Below are positions 37,201 to 48,769 of a stretch of 64,000 nt of DNA, one piece after another. The stretch is taken from positions 1,426,001-1,490,000 of the forward strand of contig JBCAML010000020.1 of NCBI GenBank assembly GCA_038503075.1, given 5' to 3'. The notes beneath the pieces are model-generated. The model made no database searches and was not told the origin of the DNA. It saw only the letters and a list, made by a program, of their open reading frames with translations. The translations under genes were made by a program, and so were the position numbers. Each line of letters opens with the position of its first letter. Position 1 is the stretch's first letter. Source of the DNA: Gyromitra esculenta. Taxonomy: Eukaryota > Ascomycota > Pezizomycetes > Pezizales > Discinaceae.

Positions 37201-39543
37201 ATCATCAATCCCTTTCACGACGTAGTTCAGCTGCGCAAAAGAGATGCCTGCGTCATCCATGCGCTCCCAGTGTTTTAAGAATTCAAGCGTATGAAATGGG
37301 CTTTCGAATATGTTTCCAAAAACATCGATGGCCTGGCAGAGGGTGGTCGGAGTGACGTGTAGTATATGAGCCATTAGACTATGGCGATAGAGCAAGCTCA
37401 AATTTTCGATCGAAAGATCTTGATCAATTAGAATATCTCCAGAGTACAGATTGGCGTTTATGAAGGTGTTCAGCCCGTCCTCCGTAAGACCGAGTGCAAC
37501 CATAATTACCGCTCGGTGAGCTATAAGTCTGCCTGCCTCCGTGAAATAATTTCCCTCATCATCCGGTTTAAATATCGGATCGACAGTGATGTGATTGTGA
37601 GTAAGGAATAGCTGAGCGTAAAGGGAATTTTCCCCCCTAGTACTGATCGTTGACCAAAGCGTGAGGAGATTAGGCAAGTCCAGGCTAGTGATTTCGAGGA
37701 GCTTCATCACACAAATAAGCTGATCCAAGAGATCCGCAGTAATCGTCAAAGGGGCGTTTGGTGTATCCTTAAACCGTGACAGCACAGAAATCGTCTTGTC
37801 CAGCTCATCGATTGTCCACCCCAGCTTCGCACGCAGACGCAAAAACCGTTGAATTCGCATGAACTCATTAGGGTCCAGCCTTCCCCCATCCAAATGAGTC
37901 AAGCGGGCACGACCTGAATGCCAGCCTTCTGACATGTGTGGGTTGTCCAGTACAATTATTTTTGAGAATACGCTGAAATTTGCCCTTACCCAATCTTCGA
38001 TTTGTTTTGGACTAAATTTCTCGGCCCTGCTGATGGAGGTTGACTTATTTTGCTGGGCATCCATATATTTGATAAGAGATTTGTACCGTACGACAGGATC
38101 TTTAGCACCAACATCTCTACCAATTATCTTGTCGAGGGATACAAATCCGAATTGATTGCTCTCGAGTATGGCGAGACCTTGCCCACGTGGGACATACGGG
38201 TTTACAAATTCCGTCTTCAATAAGTCAACCAGATCTGACGACTCCATTCCAGTCCTTCGAAGGAATTCGCTCTTTATAACTTCGGGCCCAGTATCTGACT
38301 GGAGAGCTTCTGCCTTCTTCTTGTAGCCCCAGTATTCCCACCATCCTCTCCTTCTAACTGCTCCACTTGGTTCCCCGATTTGGGAAGATTCGTCATGCTC
38401 GATAGGATCGTGTTTATTCTGCAGGAAATCTTCTCCTGTCAAGGCAATGTGGTCTGACTCTGTAAGGCTCAGATATTCTGCTGTGACGGCCCGGTTCTGT
38501 GCGGCAACGTGTGATTCCACTGAGCTCGCAACTTCTTCCTCTTTTGGTACAATTGTGCCTGACTGAAAAGCTCTGCGGCAGGTGTCAAGGAGCTCATAGC
38601 GGGAGGATTTAAGATGTATGAGGAAAGTTCGGATTTCGTCGAGCGGTTGGTGGTAAGGGAGCTTGTTGATAGGACACAGAGTCTCAGAAAGAATGGAATA
38701 GGCGTCGTCGTTTATTTCCTAAGGCTTAAATCAGCTTGTAATACTAATTAACAGTTGTGGCTGACATTGAAATACCTGGGGCTCTGATAGTAAGTCACCG
38801 CAAATAGGGCTAGGGTTTTTATATGCGTGTATCTTGGCTTCATCCACAATCGTGTCGGAGACCGGGTGTCCCCACAAGTACACCGCAAACGACTCCATAA
38901 CCTCGTTCGCAAGATCTAGGTACGAGAGCATGGTTTTGGTATTCACACACGTCAACTGGAGTTTACCAAGATCGGGGCGGCGGGCAAGGAGACATTCGAG
39001 AGCGGTGCCAAAAACACGCTCTTGTCCGGAGTATCTTGAACCAGGTTCAAGGCTGTTGCTTTGCAGAAATTGGAGAATTTCTACAAAGTATGCTGCTGGA
39101 GAGGTGAAGGAGTTGCAGTCGGCACAGACGTCGCGGTCTATATTCCCAAACAGATGCTCTAGGCCAAAATCTGGTAGAGTTTCTCCTGTCTTCTTGATCA
39201 TTTCCAGTCTCTCTCTGGTCGAAATACTACCTTCAATGGCAGCCAAGTCTGTTCCTTGAACTGCCTCATACGAAGCCATAATCCGGCTTTCGCAAGTATT
39301 TACTGCATTGTCGTAGATAGCGGTAGCATCGTTCACCGAAATACTATCTCGGACACGGGAAACAAAGCTTGCGAGTGGGAGAGCTGCAATCGCTGCCACC
39401 GAGGTGAATCCAGCCTTCGCAAGAACTCCTGCGTAGTTGGGACTGTATCCTCGCGCAAGTTCGTTTGATGAATCAGTACACTTAGATAATCTGACTATAT
39501 GTCGGAAATTCTCGAATTGCTTTTTAGATGCACTGTTCCACAT
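31286..39543 (-). CDS. TcA-like protein (insecticidal toxin complex A subunit family)
   Basis: A fungal homologue of bacterial Tc toxin A subunits, the pentameric cell-binding and membrane-inserting component of Photorhabdus/Xenorhabdus toxin complexes. Exons 39543-38776, 38718-35436, 35383-33176 and 33114-31286 are joined by 57-, 52- and 61-bp introns with correct phases, giving 2695 aa, close to the usual TcA size. Exon 1 and early exon 2 match the Salmonella virulence plasmid A (VRP1) region (SPAAYFVEILQFLQ; YLDLANEVMESF). The end of exon 2 carries the ABC-toxin N-terminal signature RTWEANRKIF and YPENWIEPSLRDDKSP. Exon 3 begins the neuraminidase-like region (LDEVANL), then an alpha-helical shell. 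Exon 4 holds the TcB-binding C-terminal domain. The frame is undamaged. The start may be further upstream, as some relatives have longer N-termini. No TcB or TcC gene is in the window, so its partner and activity are unknown. The family in fungi is usually ascribed to transfer from bacteria. Confidence 0.9.
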
Positions 39544-40580
39544 GGCGGCTAGTGGGATCGATTTTTCTAGAGGGCTGGCATGGCGTTAGTAACTGAGATT
39601 AAGCCTAATTATAAGATGAGAGAATGTAAGTAAGTGATGGAGGGTTTGCAAGATGTCCTGACAATTTAAGTACGCAAGGCGGATAGTGTAGCTCGAGAAA
39701 GTGACTGAGCGCAAGAGCAGCTTCTTCAAACTATTTCGATTAACCCTGAAGCTTTGGGGTTGTGAGGAGGTATTGAGGGAGGAGCGTAATTCTGAAAACT
39801 GGAAAAGCTGTTTAAACAATCGCAAGTCTGAAGATCACGCTATTGTACGTGTTGCTTGGTCTCCAACGCCAAAAGTGTGATATATTGCTTCTCTTTATAT
39901 ATTAAGATTTTCTCTATCAACAAACTACATCAATTTCCGAGGAATAATATCTGTGCATCAGTTAAATGCGTAGATCGAGCATAACCATTCACCAATGCTA
40001 AACCAACCAAAATCTGTTGTCGAAAATAGCGAGCATAGTTCGCGATAATTTATTTGGCATACCTATCTGATATTCAAGCCAATCTGATATTTACTATCAT
40101 TTTAATCGCGTCTGCTCCTCGCGGCAACCCTCATAGGATCACAATAGCACCTTTGGTGTTGCATATGATAGAGTACTTCTCCTCTTCAGTAACGGAAGCC
40201 TACTAATACGTGATATCTTGCGGCTGGACCAATTTTGATAACCCTCAATCAAATGAGTTTCAAGTATAGGTAGATAATTTTTGTGTTTTTGTCCTACTCT
40301 TACGTGCTCGGAATTCAAAGAAGTTCCAAGGGTCTTCAGAGAAATTATATATTTTTTGCTACTACAGGCCCATTGTTGATGGATCTTAGGTATGCGCTCT
40401 CTCCAGATTGAGAGCAACAGTTAGAATCACGTACTCCATTAATATTACTGCTGTTGGAGTTTCAGTGCTTGGTTTCAATACATAGATTTTAAATGTACCC
40501 TACCTACGCATGATCCAAACTTTACTCCTTCAGCGACTAAATATCAATATATTCGTTCAAATTTTGACCGCAGGAGTAGC

Positions 40581-40729
40581 TACTCACGGTAGGCATATGC
40601 ATGAGGAACCCGAAAATGTCTTTTTCTGGTAAGATTTTTTGATTCGCTCTCCCTAACCGCATTATCGGGTTTATTTGCCAAGTTCCGTTTGCATTTCCGA
40701 GTTCCCAATGCCTGCCCCAGTTGCAAGTA
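40581..40729. repeat. TACTC hairpin element H3
   Basis: The left arm TACTCACGGTAGGCATATGC runs into GAGGAACCCGAAAATG. The inverted right arm ends GCAAGTA and contains TGCATTTCCGAGTTCCC. 149 bp, with imperfect arms. Confidence 0.7.
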
Positions 40730-41160
40730 GATAGTTGTCCAACATGCGCAGAATATATTATTAACCTCATTAAAAAGTTTCAGATCTCAAATGTGGGGTT
40801 TTCTTGCAACCATGCTGCTACATCGATATCCCTGCGCAATATGATGACGACCATCCACCTCCTGTAGCAATCTTTATTTTCTTAGATTAATAATGCCTCA
40901 CATCTTATTTCCATTATTGTAATCGAAAACATCGTAGGGATCGCGAGGGCAGGCGCGCCCAAGCGCCATAATTCACACACAGTAAATAACTCGGTGAGCA
41001 CCGAGGGAAAAACAACATGTCGAATTGACCAATGAATTGTAGTAGATTGCATTCTAACAGACAAAATGTGCATATGACTGTGATATCGTGGATAGTAAAT
41101 AGGGCCAGGCTGAGCCTGCAGAATACTTCATCACCACTAACCAAGGCGGCTAGAAATGGA

Positions 41161-41296
41161 TACGGATGCATCAATAAGAACCTGAAAATAAGGATATCAG
41201 GTTGACCAATTAGTAAGTTGGTACAGCTGGATTCAACCAACCAAAAATCTCGATCTAGAACATGCATTTCCAGGTTCTTCATGTGGTATCGAAGTA
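41161..41296. repeat. Hairpin element H4
   Basis: The inverted arms contain AAGAACCTGAAAAT and its inverse ATTTCCAGGTTCTT, and the ends begin and finish with TA. The interior closely matches, in reverse orientation, the element at 47581-47725 (ATGCATGTTCTAGATCG). Confidence 0.75.
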
Positions 41297-41747
41297 GGCA
41301 CGATTGATTGACCCCTGTCGTCTATTTGATATACCTCTGCTAGAAAACGATTTTACCCCGCGATCTTAGCCATATAGCTTAGTGCCATATAAATCACCAA
41401 GCCAGCTATAGGTTTCACTATTAACAACACAATCTAATTATAATTATAACGATGCACTTTACTTTCGATTTCGACACTTTTTCTGCAGCTGCTACGTAAT
41501 TACTCCAGCAGCTTCCACGTAGAGGGCCTATCCAGAAATAAGAAAAACTCTACAGAGCTGACAGAGATTCAATTTTCGGGGATCCGGGTCTTGAACTCTA
41601 TAGTCGCATTTGACGATGTTTCCGCGATAGGAAAGATTGGAATGCTATACCAAATCAACAATCTTGGATAAGGATCAAAAGCAGTTCGATTTAAAAATGC
41701 TAATCAAACACACGCACTAAACATTGTTCGCGAGGCAACAGGGTTCT

Positions 41748-41884
41748 TACTCGTGCTCTAACATAAGTACCTGAAAATGTCTTTTGGTGGCAAAGTTTTT
41801 TAATTCGTCCCGCAGCAGCACTTCAAAATTTGGTTCGCCAAAGTCTTCCCCTTGTTTTCAGGTACTTATGCCAGAGCAAAAGTA
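41748..41884. repeat. TACTC hairpin element H5
   Basis: The left arm TACTCGTGCTCTAACATAAG then GTACCTGAAAA; the right arm is its inverse, ending AGAGCAAAAGTA. 137 bp. Its right TA border is next to the border of the following element. Confidence 0.85.
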
Positions 41885-42128
41885 TTACGGGGGTCGGGGA
41901 AAGTCTGATGACAGGTGGCAGTGCAGCTCTTTTCTCGGGGGCTCGAACTCGCTTGAATTTTATAACTCAACTGACTAACTTTACCCAATGTTTAATACAT
42001 AGAATTCACTACCTCTTACCATTTTTATTAGGCCTCTCGAAGAACTGCGGAGTGGGGAGAAAGATAGGCAATTGTTACTTGTACCACCACCTGTCATGAT
42101 CATCAGACTTTCCCCAACCCTAGTAGTA
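41883..42128. mobile_element. Small TA-bordered inverted-repeat element next to H5
   Basis: The left arm GGGGAAAGTCTGATGACAGG is repeated in inverse near 42090-42125, with GGTGGYRGT continuing the arm. The ends are TATTACGGGGG and CCCTAGTAGTA. About 245 bp, no coding capacity. Confidence 0.75.
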
Positions 42129-42600
42129 CATTTGTGTCAGCTACAGCAAGGTGTATTGGTAGACAGACGCTTGGAAAGCTGAAACCATGGAACTTAAAGA
42201 GGAAAAACATACCTTGTACTGATTGAGTGGTATTTTTTATTTTTCTATGATGAATAATACGCATTATGTGGAGCTGTGCTCTGAATCTCTCCCTGTTGCA
42301 GCGGGTCGAACTTATTTTGATTTGCCCTTCCTAGCCCGATTATTGTTTATTGGCCAACTTCTGCTTAAGCTTGCATTTTCGGGTTCCTCGAGCATGTCTC
42401 GATTAGCTGGAGTGCGCACGCCAAGCTTCAACCAACCGGCTCCACACCCGCTGCCTCACCACGCTCAGCTTGAAAAACGTAATTGGGAAATACTTGCTAG
42501 TAGTACGAGTAAGTAACTAACCAATCTTCTCTAGACAGGCCAGGCCTGAATATGCCACCAAACTGTAAATGCATGGTCATGTGAGAAATGACTCGAGCTC

Positions 42601-42753
42601 TACTCGAGGCAGGCAAAAAGTACCCGGAAATGCAAGCTGTATGCACACTATTCTGACCAGACCAGCCAAACCACAAGATTTTACTTAATCGCCCAATCAA
42701 CTAAACCCCTCCAGCAGCTTGCATTTTCGGGTACTTATTGCCTGCCCCGAGTA
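42601..42753. repeat. TACTC hairpin element H6
   Basis: The left arm TACTCGAGGCAGGCAAAAAG then TACCCGGAAATGCAAG; the right arm is its near-exact inverse, ending CCCCGAGTA. 153 bp. An orphan half-arm with the same TTGCATTTTCGGGTT word lies at about 42370-42400. Confidence 0.9.
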
Positions 42754-42911
42754 CACTCCACCTCACTATAAGCGAGACAACCACAGGGTATTAATGTTTT
42801 TTTTTACATGCATATATTGCTGTAATACTCTAGTACCAAACGATAACTTAGCATGCATATGATCAGAAAAAGTTTTATCTGACAAATAAGTGCTCTATAT
42901 TGCCAGCTATC

Positions 42912-43060
42912 TACTCGGGGGAGACATGAAGAACCCGAAAATGCAAGTAGAAGTTGGCCAATATTCAATCATCCTGATATTAATGATGGGGCTAAGAAGG
43001 GCAAACCAAAAAATTCACTAGTCAAAGACATTTTCGGGTTCTTCGTGCCTGCTCCGAGTA
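42912..43060. repeat. TACTC hairpin element H7
   Basis: The left arm TACTCGGGGGAGACATGAAG then AACCCGAAAATGCAAG; the right arm is the inverse, ending CTCCGAGTA. 149 bp, the same stem subfamily as H3, H6, H8 and H10. Confidence 0.9.
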
Positions 43061-43935
43061 AATTACAAATCTGATAACATAAACCTTTCCAACCAACATC
43101 CCCGTGACATTTTGGGAGTGTTCTTATGTCTCAACTAGCTTCCCTTTGGCACAGAGATGATCTACTTTAGTGTGTATTGATTAGCTTGATTGGGGTGTGA
43201 CATTTCCCCCTGCATCAAAATGTTATAATCTCTCGTGGATGAAATCGCAACCATAGGCAATAAGACAAACAGAACGCTTTCAGGAGTAGTCTATAAAATC
43301 TATATCAGTTATAAATAAAATCATGTAATCAACCGTAGGGTCTGCGCAGCTGCGTCGAGAGTTTTTCCATACGAGATGCATATGCAGCTACATTTGAATC
43401 CTCTGTAAGCTATATCGCAGGGCACCTGTGTTTTAGTCAGTACAAGGAGGTGTAGCTATAGCTTTAATAGAGTGAGTGAGTTCTCAAGTTAACGTTTCAT
43501 GGGCCTACTTCAAGGCTTCTAAAACTAGAAAGATTTGAGTACAGCTGTCCCTTTGCCATTTCATCCTCTCTTTAGCCTTTTCTTGAAAATTTTCTATCAT
43601 GAAAGCGTTAAGAGTTCGAAGGAATTTTGAGATACAGGTTGGGCAAACCAGTGGCCCTGCTAGTGAAAACCCACGGGTATTTACCTTTCAAATTTTTCTG
43701 GGAAACTTCATTCTCGAGCTCACCCATTTTTATAGCCTAAGCGAAAATACACCAGAGTACACCCTCCAGAGAAAAAAGCACGACAGAAACCAAAGTCGTT
43801 GGTGATGAGGTGACTCAGTTTGTCAACCAGGTACTCATTTGTTTCTAAAATTGAAAATGCGCCCTTCCAGCTTGGCTAATGTAATCAAATTCCAGAGAGT
43901 CAGTCGCTGTACACTAACCGTCTTATCAGATGTAA

Positions 43936-44478
43936 TCATCCACAACCACTGAAGAAGTCTCTTTAAGGTCTAATAATTTTAAGCTGCAGTCAAAAAACGA
44001 ACAGGGTCAACGCTTCTTTGAGATATCAAAGGACCCGTCGCCGGGCGATGATGACTCCGATAGGGATGATCGGTATGACGACAGCGAAGATGATGACCAT
44101 CATCTAGCCAAAATCAATAAAAATATGTGGATAAAATCGACCAAGGAAGCCAGGAACGAGTGTTTTAAGCCGGGATATGAACTGACTGGGGGTGTCTTTT
44201 GGTATCTTCTGGAGAAGCTCAAGTCAAGTACTAAGTTCACCAATAGTGAAATTAGGCACGAAGGTAAATAGTCTCCATTCTCGAATGGCAGCATGTAGAA
44301 TGGCTTCTGAATCCTAAGTTTAGCACAACGTATTTGGCGCCGTTACCAAGAATGCAAGCTCAACAGTGGCCAACGGTTTTGTATCTTACTGGCCATTAGC
44401 ATCCGATGCCGCCAAGATACACTCTTGGGAATACTTAACGGAAGAAGGATGAAGAAAATAGCTGAGGGCAGTCAGTAG
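43936..44478 (+). CDS. Candidate gene, two 3' exons of unknown function
   Basis: A frame open from about 43936 to 44263 encodes an acidic stretch (GDDDSDRDDRYDDSEDDD) followed by a Lys-rich region with FKPGYELTGGVFWYLL. It ends at a GT donor after CACGAAG. A 60-bp intron (44264-44323) leads to exon 44324-44478, which keeps the frame for about 51 codons to a TAG, starting QRIWRRYQECKLNSG. Composition and splicing look genuine, though no domain is recognised. The 5' end is unresolved: the frame is closed by a stop at 43933 and there is no ATG, so at least one upstream exon is missing. An upstream frame with ATG at 43599 is a candidate for it. Confidence 0.45.
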
Positions 44479-44660
44479 TTTTGGGTGTGGGTCTGTCTCT
44501 TAGTATACAAGGAGATGGAGCGCGGAGGGTATCGATGTAATTACTTAAGAGTTTCTCAAAAAAATACTTCTTAACCTTTCTGCCATGGCCAACTACAGGG
44601 TCCTTGGCTTTTTCTTGTCTAAGAAATAATAGATGTGGTTAAATTACATCTACTCAGATA

Positions 44661-44769
44661 TACTCGTGCTGCCGAAAAGTCTTCGGGTCACGTGATGGAT
44701 AACATGCAGTTAAGCTCTAATAACTAGTTGTTATTCTGCACATGAGAAGACTTTTTGGCAGCACGAGTA
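44661..44769. repeat. TACTC hairpin element H11
   Basis: The left arm TACTCGTGCTGCCGAAAAGT then CTTC; the right arm is the inverse, ending GCAGCACGAGTA. 109 bp. The ends match the other TACTC hairpins but the stem is unrelated to them. Confidence 0.9.
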
Positions 44770-46774
44770 CACAGGTTCTACCTCCGAAGAAATAGAAAAG
44801 GTTAGTTCTCTGCAACCCACAGCAATGTGGCACGCGAATTCTGGAATTCAGTTTGTAATGATCGGTCTCGATCTCGTAGAAGTATACGATTATTACTTGC
44901 AATCGCAAGCCGTCATCCGCTAAGCCTTACTCCTTCTTGTTTGGTGTAGGCACGATACATGCATAACTATAGCTAGAGTGTTCCAGATCTCATTTGGGGA
45001 CGGATATCGGTGAGAAACACAGACATGAGCTCGAGCACTTGCTGTTTTGGAAGGATAATGCATAACCATAGACCGGGCACTGTTAACCTTCTTTTTTTTT
45101 TTTGTTAAATCATTGTTTCATTGTTTTTTTTAAAATGGTACAAGAATGCCACATGCAACCGAAGTTATAGCGTGAACAAAACCCCTTTTACCTCAACCCT
45201 CCAAAGCAAAAAACAAAATAACCTTATAACTGAAAATTTTAACATTCAGAGATTCCCTATTTGGCAAACACAAGCCTTAAAACAAATTCCAGTGTGAAAA
45301 GTATTTAATCCTCCATTAACTCAAAAAAGTTTAAAAGAGATGAAAGAGATGATATAGAATGTAACGAAACAGATGATAAAATATCTGATGCACTGTTAAC
45401 CTTCAGCTTTGGGGGATATATATATTAATCGAACCCTTCGTGTCTAGTATTCCAGCACCCCTGTTGAGGGAGGATATTTCATAGCGCGGCTAGAGGCTAT
45501 ATTTTATAGATCCTCCAAGTCTCTTTCGTAGGTTCATCTCCATTTAATCCCTGGTTTTCGAGCGTTACATGACCTATTCGTTCAAATATTTTGTTCCAAG
45601 AGCCCGGATTGAGTAGTGAGCGAAGCACGTTTTTTCCATTCACATCTTTGTTGCTGTAACTGGGTCTAGATACGGTAGATCACGCTCTGTAACACATGCC
45701 CAAAAGATAAACAAAATCTAAACTTCAAGGCTCAAATGCTTTTTGGCTGAAAGGAGGCGCTATGGTTACTGACTGGGCTGTGCTTGAGCTGCAAGTAGCT
45801 TTCGCGGCTTCTGCACTGCATGCGCAATCAATTGATCCAATTAGACTCAAAAACCCAGACATATTTTGGGTTTACAAGAATATCATGGACCTACTGCAGT
45901 ACGACCTGAGGTGCGGACGTCTGTCGAGTACTGGACTTGTGAGGGGGGCGAGGTGGGCGCCTGCAGTATACGATTGGTTATTTGGTGACAGCCAATAGGG
46001 CCAGGTAGGTAGGTGCGTATGTACAGTCATGTGAGAGAGGTCTCGGCGCCCTACCCATTAGCCAAACAGTCACTGGTGTGTCAAAGCCTTTCCCACATAG
46101 CTGTACATACTGCACGACCACTGTTGTAGAACCGTGGTCAGTAATATGTATGTACATGTAGGTTAAGTCAGATTCTTATGATTCTTCTCAGTTTTAGACT
46201 CAACACTACTGGGTAGCTCGGACACAATATCCTCGCAATATCTCAGCCTTGAGATTATCTGATGTGGAATTGATCACGCGCTAGTATATCTGCCAGGTCT
46301 TATCTGCCGCACAAGTGCATGCGTAACCGCGACCGTTGATACCGTACGCAATCGTGAAATACCACCTAGTTTTACCCTGAGAGAGACCTGATATAGGATT
46401 GATCTTAGCGAAAAAGAATCTAAGCTACTGAATTTGACCATTCAGAAGCTCGCTCCCTGCGTAAGCCACGAGGCAGAGCTGGGTCTTATTTCGCGAGTAC
46501 ATACGGTACGCTAAGTTTATACACCAAACAGTCTCGAGCTCTCATCGTAGAAAACTTGGAATTCTTGTACAAAACTACAATCGGGGAGATAATTCTCCTC
46601 CTGCTAAAAGCGCAATAGAAGGAGTGGCTGGCCCCACCATGCCGTAGGATAAATACCCACCAAGGGTCTATCTTTTGATTTTCTGGTTGGGAATAATAAA
46701 CTCATAACAAAAAAAAATGAAATAGAATAGTCAGCGATCGATCAAACAGTGATCTCATTATTCTAAAAGGTGCT

Positions 46775-46922
46775 TACTCGAGGCAGGCATTTAGTGCCCA
46801 AACATGCAAGCTGATAGAGGGCCTTAGTCTATTAAAGAGTAAAGTGAGTCTCAGCTTTCCGACTGGTTAGAAAACCCTACATGCCACTTGCATATTCGGG
46901 TACTAGATTCTTGCCCCGAGTA
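46775..46922. repeat. TACTC hairpin element H8
   Basis: The left arm TACTCGAGGCAGGCATTTAG with a later ATGCAAG; the right arm is an inverse copy with TTGCATATTCGGGTAC, ending CCCCGAGTA. 148 bp, close to H6. Confidence 0.85.
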
Positions 46923-47580
46923 TCTATGGCCATGGATTATCGCCAAGCCTGTGACAACTAACTGTTCAACCTCCGATTCTGATTTTGAGCCTATTCGTTC
47001 GCAGTCATATGAACCAGAAAACAAGGGGATGCGACTCCTTATGCATGGTATAACACCATTCTCGGGTTACAGCGTACGACAAGAAAGATCTAAAAATTGA
47101 GACTCGGGATCGGGGCTGTTATTGGGCTATTATTGGCTCCCCAGAGTCTTTGAGGAAAATTCTAGCAGTTGGATTGGCCACAGAGTCCGTCAGTAGGCCC
47201 CGGTTTCTCGATCTTTTTGCCGTATGCTAAACATGTTATGCACTTCCATAGCATACAAAGTCACGTCCCTCTGTTTTGCAGTTCATATGCCCGGGAACGA
47301 TTATATTGGGTATCACCTGGTGCGTTTGTGGTTGGCTGTTGTACTACACTACAATCAAAAGGCTTTATTGGAGAACTGCAACCAAGCATAAAAGTTGAAG
47401 ACTGAACTATCAACCTCGTCTAGCAAGCTGATTTAAAATGCATTCTAGATAAACTGACACAGTAGAAGGGAAACTCGAAAAAAGTAATTATGATCGATCC
47501 GGCGACGTTTGTGGGATCCAGGTTACTTTTGCGCCCTAAAAAACTATTCGTTTGACGCAGCTTTCCAGCACAAAAAAATT

Positions 47581-47725
47581 TACTATTCGGATATCACATG
47601 AAGAACCTAGAAATGCATGTTCTAGATCGGGGCTTAGGTTGGCTGGATCCAGCTATATCACCTTACTAATTGCATATTGGTCAACCTGATATCCTTGTTT
47701 TAGGTTCTTCATGATGGATGTGGTA
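47581..47725. repeat. Hairpin element H9
   Basis: The arms carry CATGAAGAACCTAGAAATGC and its inverse GGTTCTTCATG. TA dinucleotides sit at both ends. The interior matches the element at 41161-41296 in reverse orientation. It lies 25 bp left of the pogo-type transposon. Confidence 0.8.
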
Positions 47726-47902
47726 AGCCGGATAGAAGGCTTAAGACTACCGTATAATCTCGAAATTAAGGAACACGCCCAGGCTGGAGGTATTGGTGAT
47801 TGGCCTGGATCATGATAGGGTGAATTCAAGGCCTGGGTGACGTTGCAACTTGAAAGTAGCGAGCATTAACGAGCTTCAAACTTCATACTACTAGTAATTT
47901 AC

Positions 47903-48769
47903 TCTCAAGGAGCGAGATCTCGTCAAGCCCTTTGGTATCCCCAAAGGTGAGCAGTGCTACTTGAACGGGAACTAGCAACAGGAGTTTAGACGATGGTTCC
48001 ACAGGCTCTATTTCATGGATGGAAAGAAGGAATGAGGTTAGGTCTTTTTACTTGGTTGGTTGCGGTAGATTTCGGTTATGATTATAATGTCTTTGTGTTT
48101 CGGTTGTTGTCGGGATTGGATTGTAGTATGGAAAAGCGGGGTATTTAAGCGATGGATTTTGTTCGTTTGTTGTCTTCTTCTTCTTCTTTCCTTAAGCAAC
48201 GTTCTCGTTCACTTCTACTTGTATTATCTTAATACTATCTCAGTTCTACCTCAGAACCTTCGCTGTCGCTGTGAAACATCACCAATACTTCGCCTTGAAG
48301 TATACCCCTCGTAGAACTTGTAGAAATACTGCACTCTTTGAACAAGTTAGTATCTCGCTTACGTAGCACTGATCACCTTCAGGGATACTGAAGGGCTTAA
48401 CGAGAGACTGAACCGTGAGACTCTACTATCGAAAGGAATTGAGACAACTCCAACAGCAAAGCTACGTTGATGTAGTGGCGTGATAGAAAGAAAAGTATCA
48501 CGGGGATGAAGAAGGATTGTGTAAGAATCCTGGCTTGTATTGTAGGGTACAAGTAGAGTGACAATAGAAGACGTTGCTTAAAAAAAGAAGAAGGAAAAGT
48601 ACAACAAGAGGGGAAATCCTTTCGCTTATATACCCATGATCCAACCTTTCGATGACAAACATGTGACTCATTGTAAGCGGAAACCAAAGAAAACACAAAG
48701 AACAAACATAACATCCAACAACTATATGCCTGCAAATTAATCCAACCAATGAAACATTCATCCATGAAA
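47903..48769 (-). mobile_element. Solo LTR L0 (minus), split by L1
   Basis: Ends TCTCAAGG...ATCCATGAAA on the plus strand, flanked by an exact 5-bp duplication TTTAC (47898-47902 and 48770-48774). It contains L1; without it the LTR is about 450 bp. There is no internal retroelement sequence, so it is a solo LTR left by recombination. Confidence 0.88.
48011..48420 (+). mobile_element. Solo LTR L1, inserted in L0
   Basis: 410 bp from TTTCATGGAT to ACCGTGAGA, flanked by an exact 5-bp duplication CTCTA (48006-48010 and 48421-48425). It holds the landmarks of the family: a GGGTATTTAAGCGATGG TATA region, a TTCCTTAAGCAACGTTCTCG block and a TTCAGGGATACTGAAGGGC hairpin near the 3' end. Confidence 0.92.

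Larger units (their letters stand above)
39544..43935. other. Hairpin-rich intergenic region
   Basis: Upstream flank of the TcA-like gene. Apart from the small inverted-repeat elements listed separately, I see no gene. A 79-codon minus-strand frame at 39586-39825 has no recognisable features and no splice link to the TcA-like start. Confidence 0.5.
44479..47749. other. Intergenic region with hairpin elements
   Basis: About 3.3 kb with three hairpin elements listed separately and poly-T runs near 45092 and 45122. A 78-codon plus frame at 45762-45998 has a protein-like composition but no recognisable domain; I leave it uncalled. An imperfect inverted repeat lies at about 46018-46112. Confidence 0.45.

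Noticed and set aside
45762..45998. Plus-strand 78-codon frame
   Set aside because: Protein-like composition, but no domain, intron context or neighbouring exon; left uncalled.
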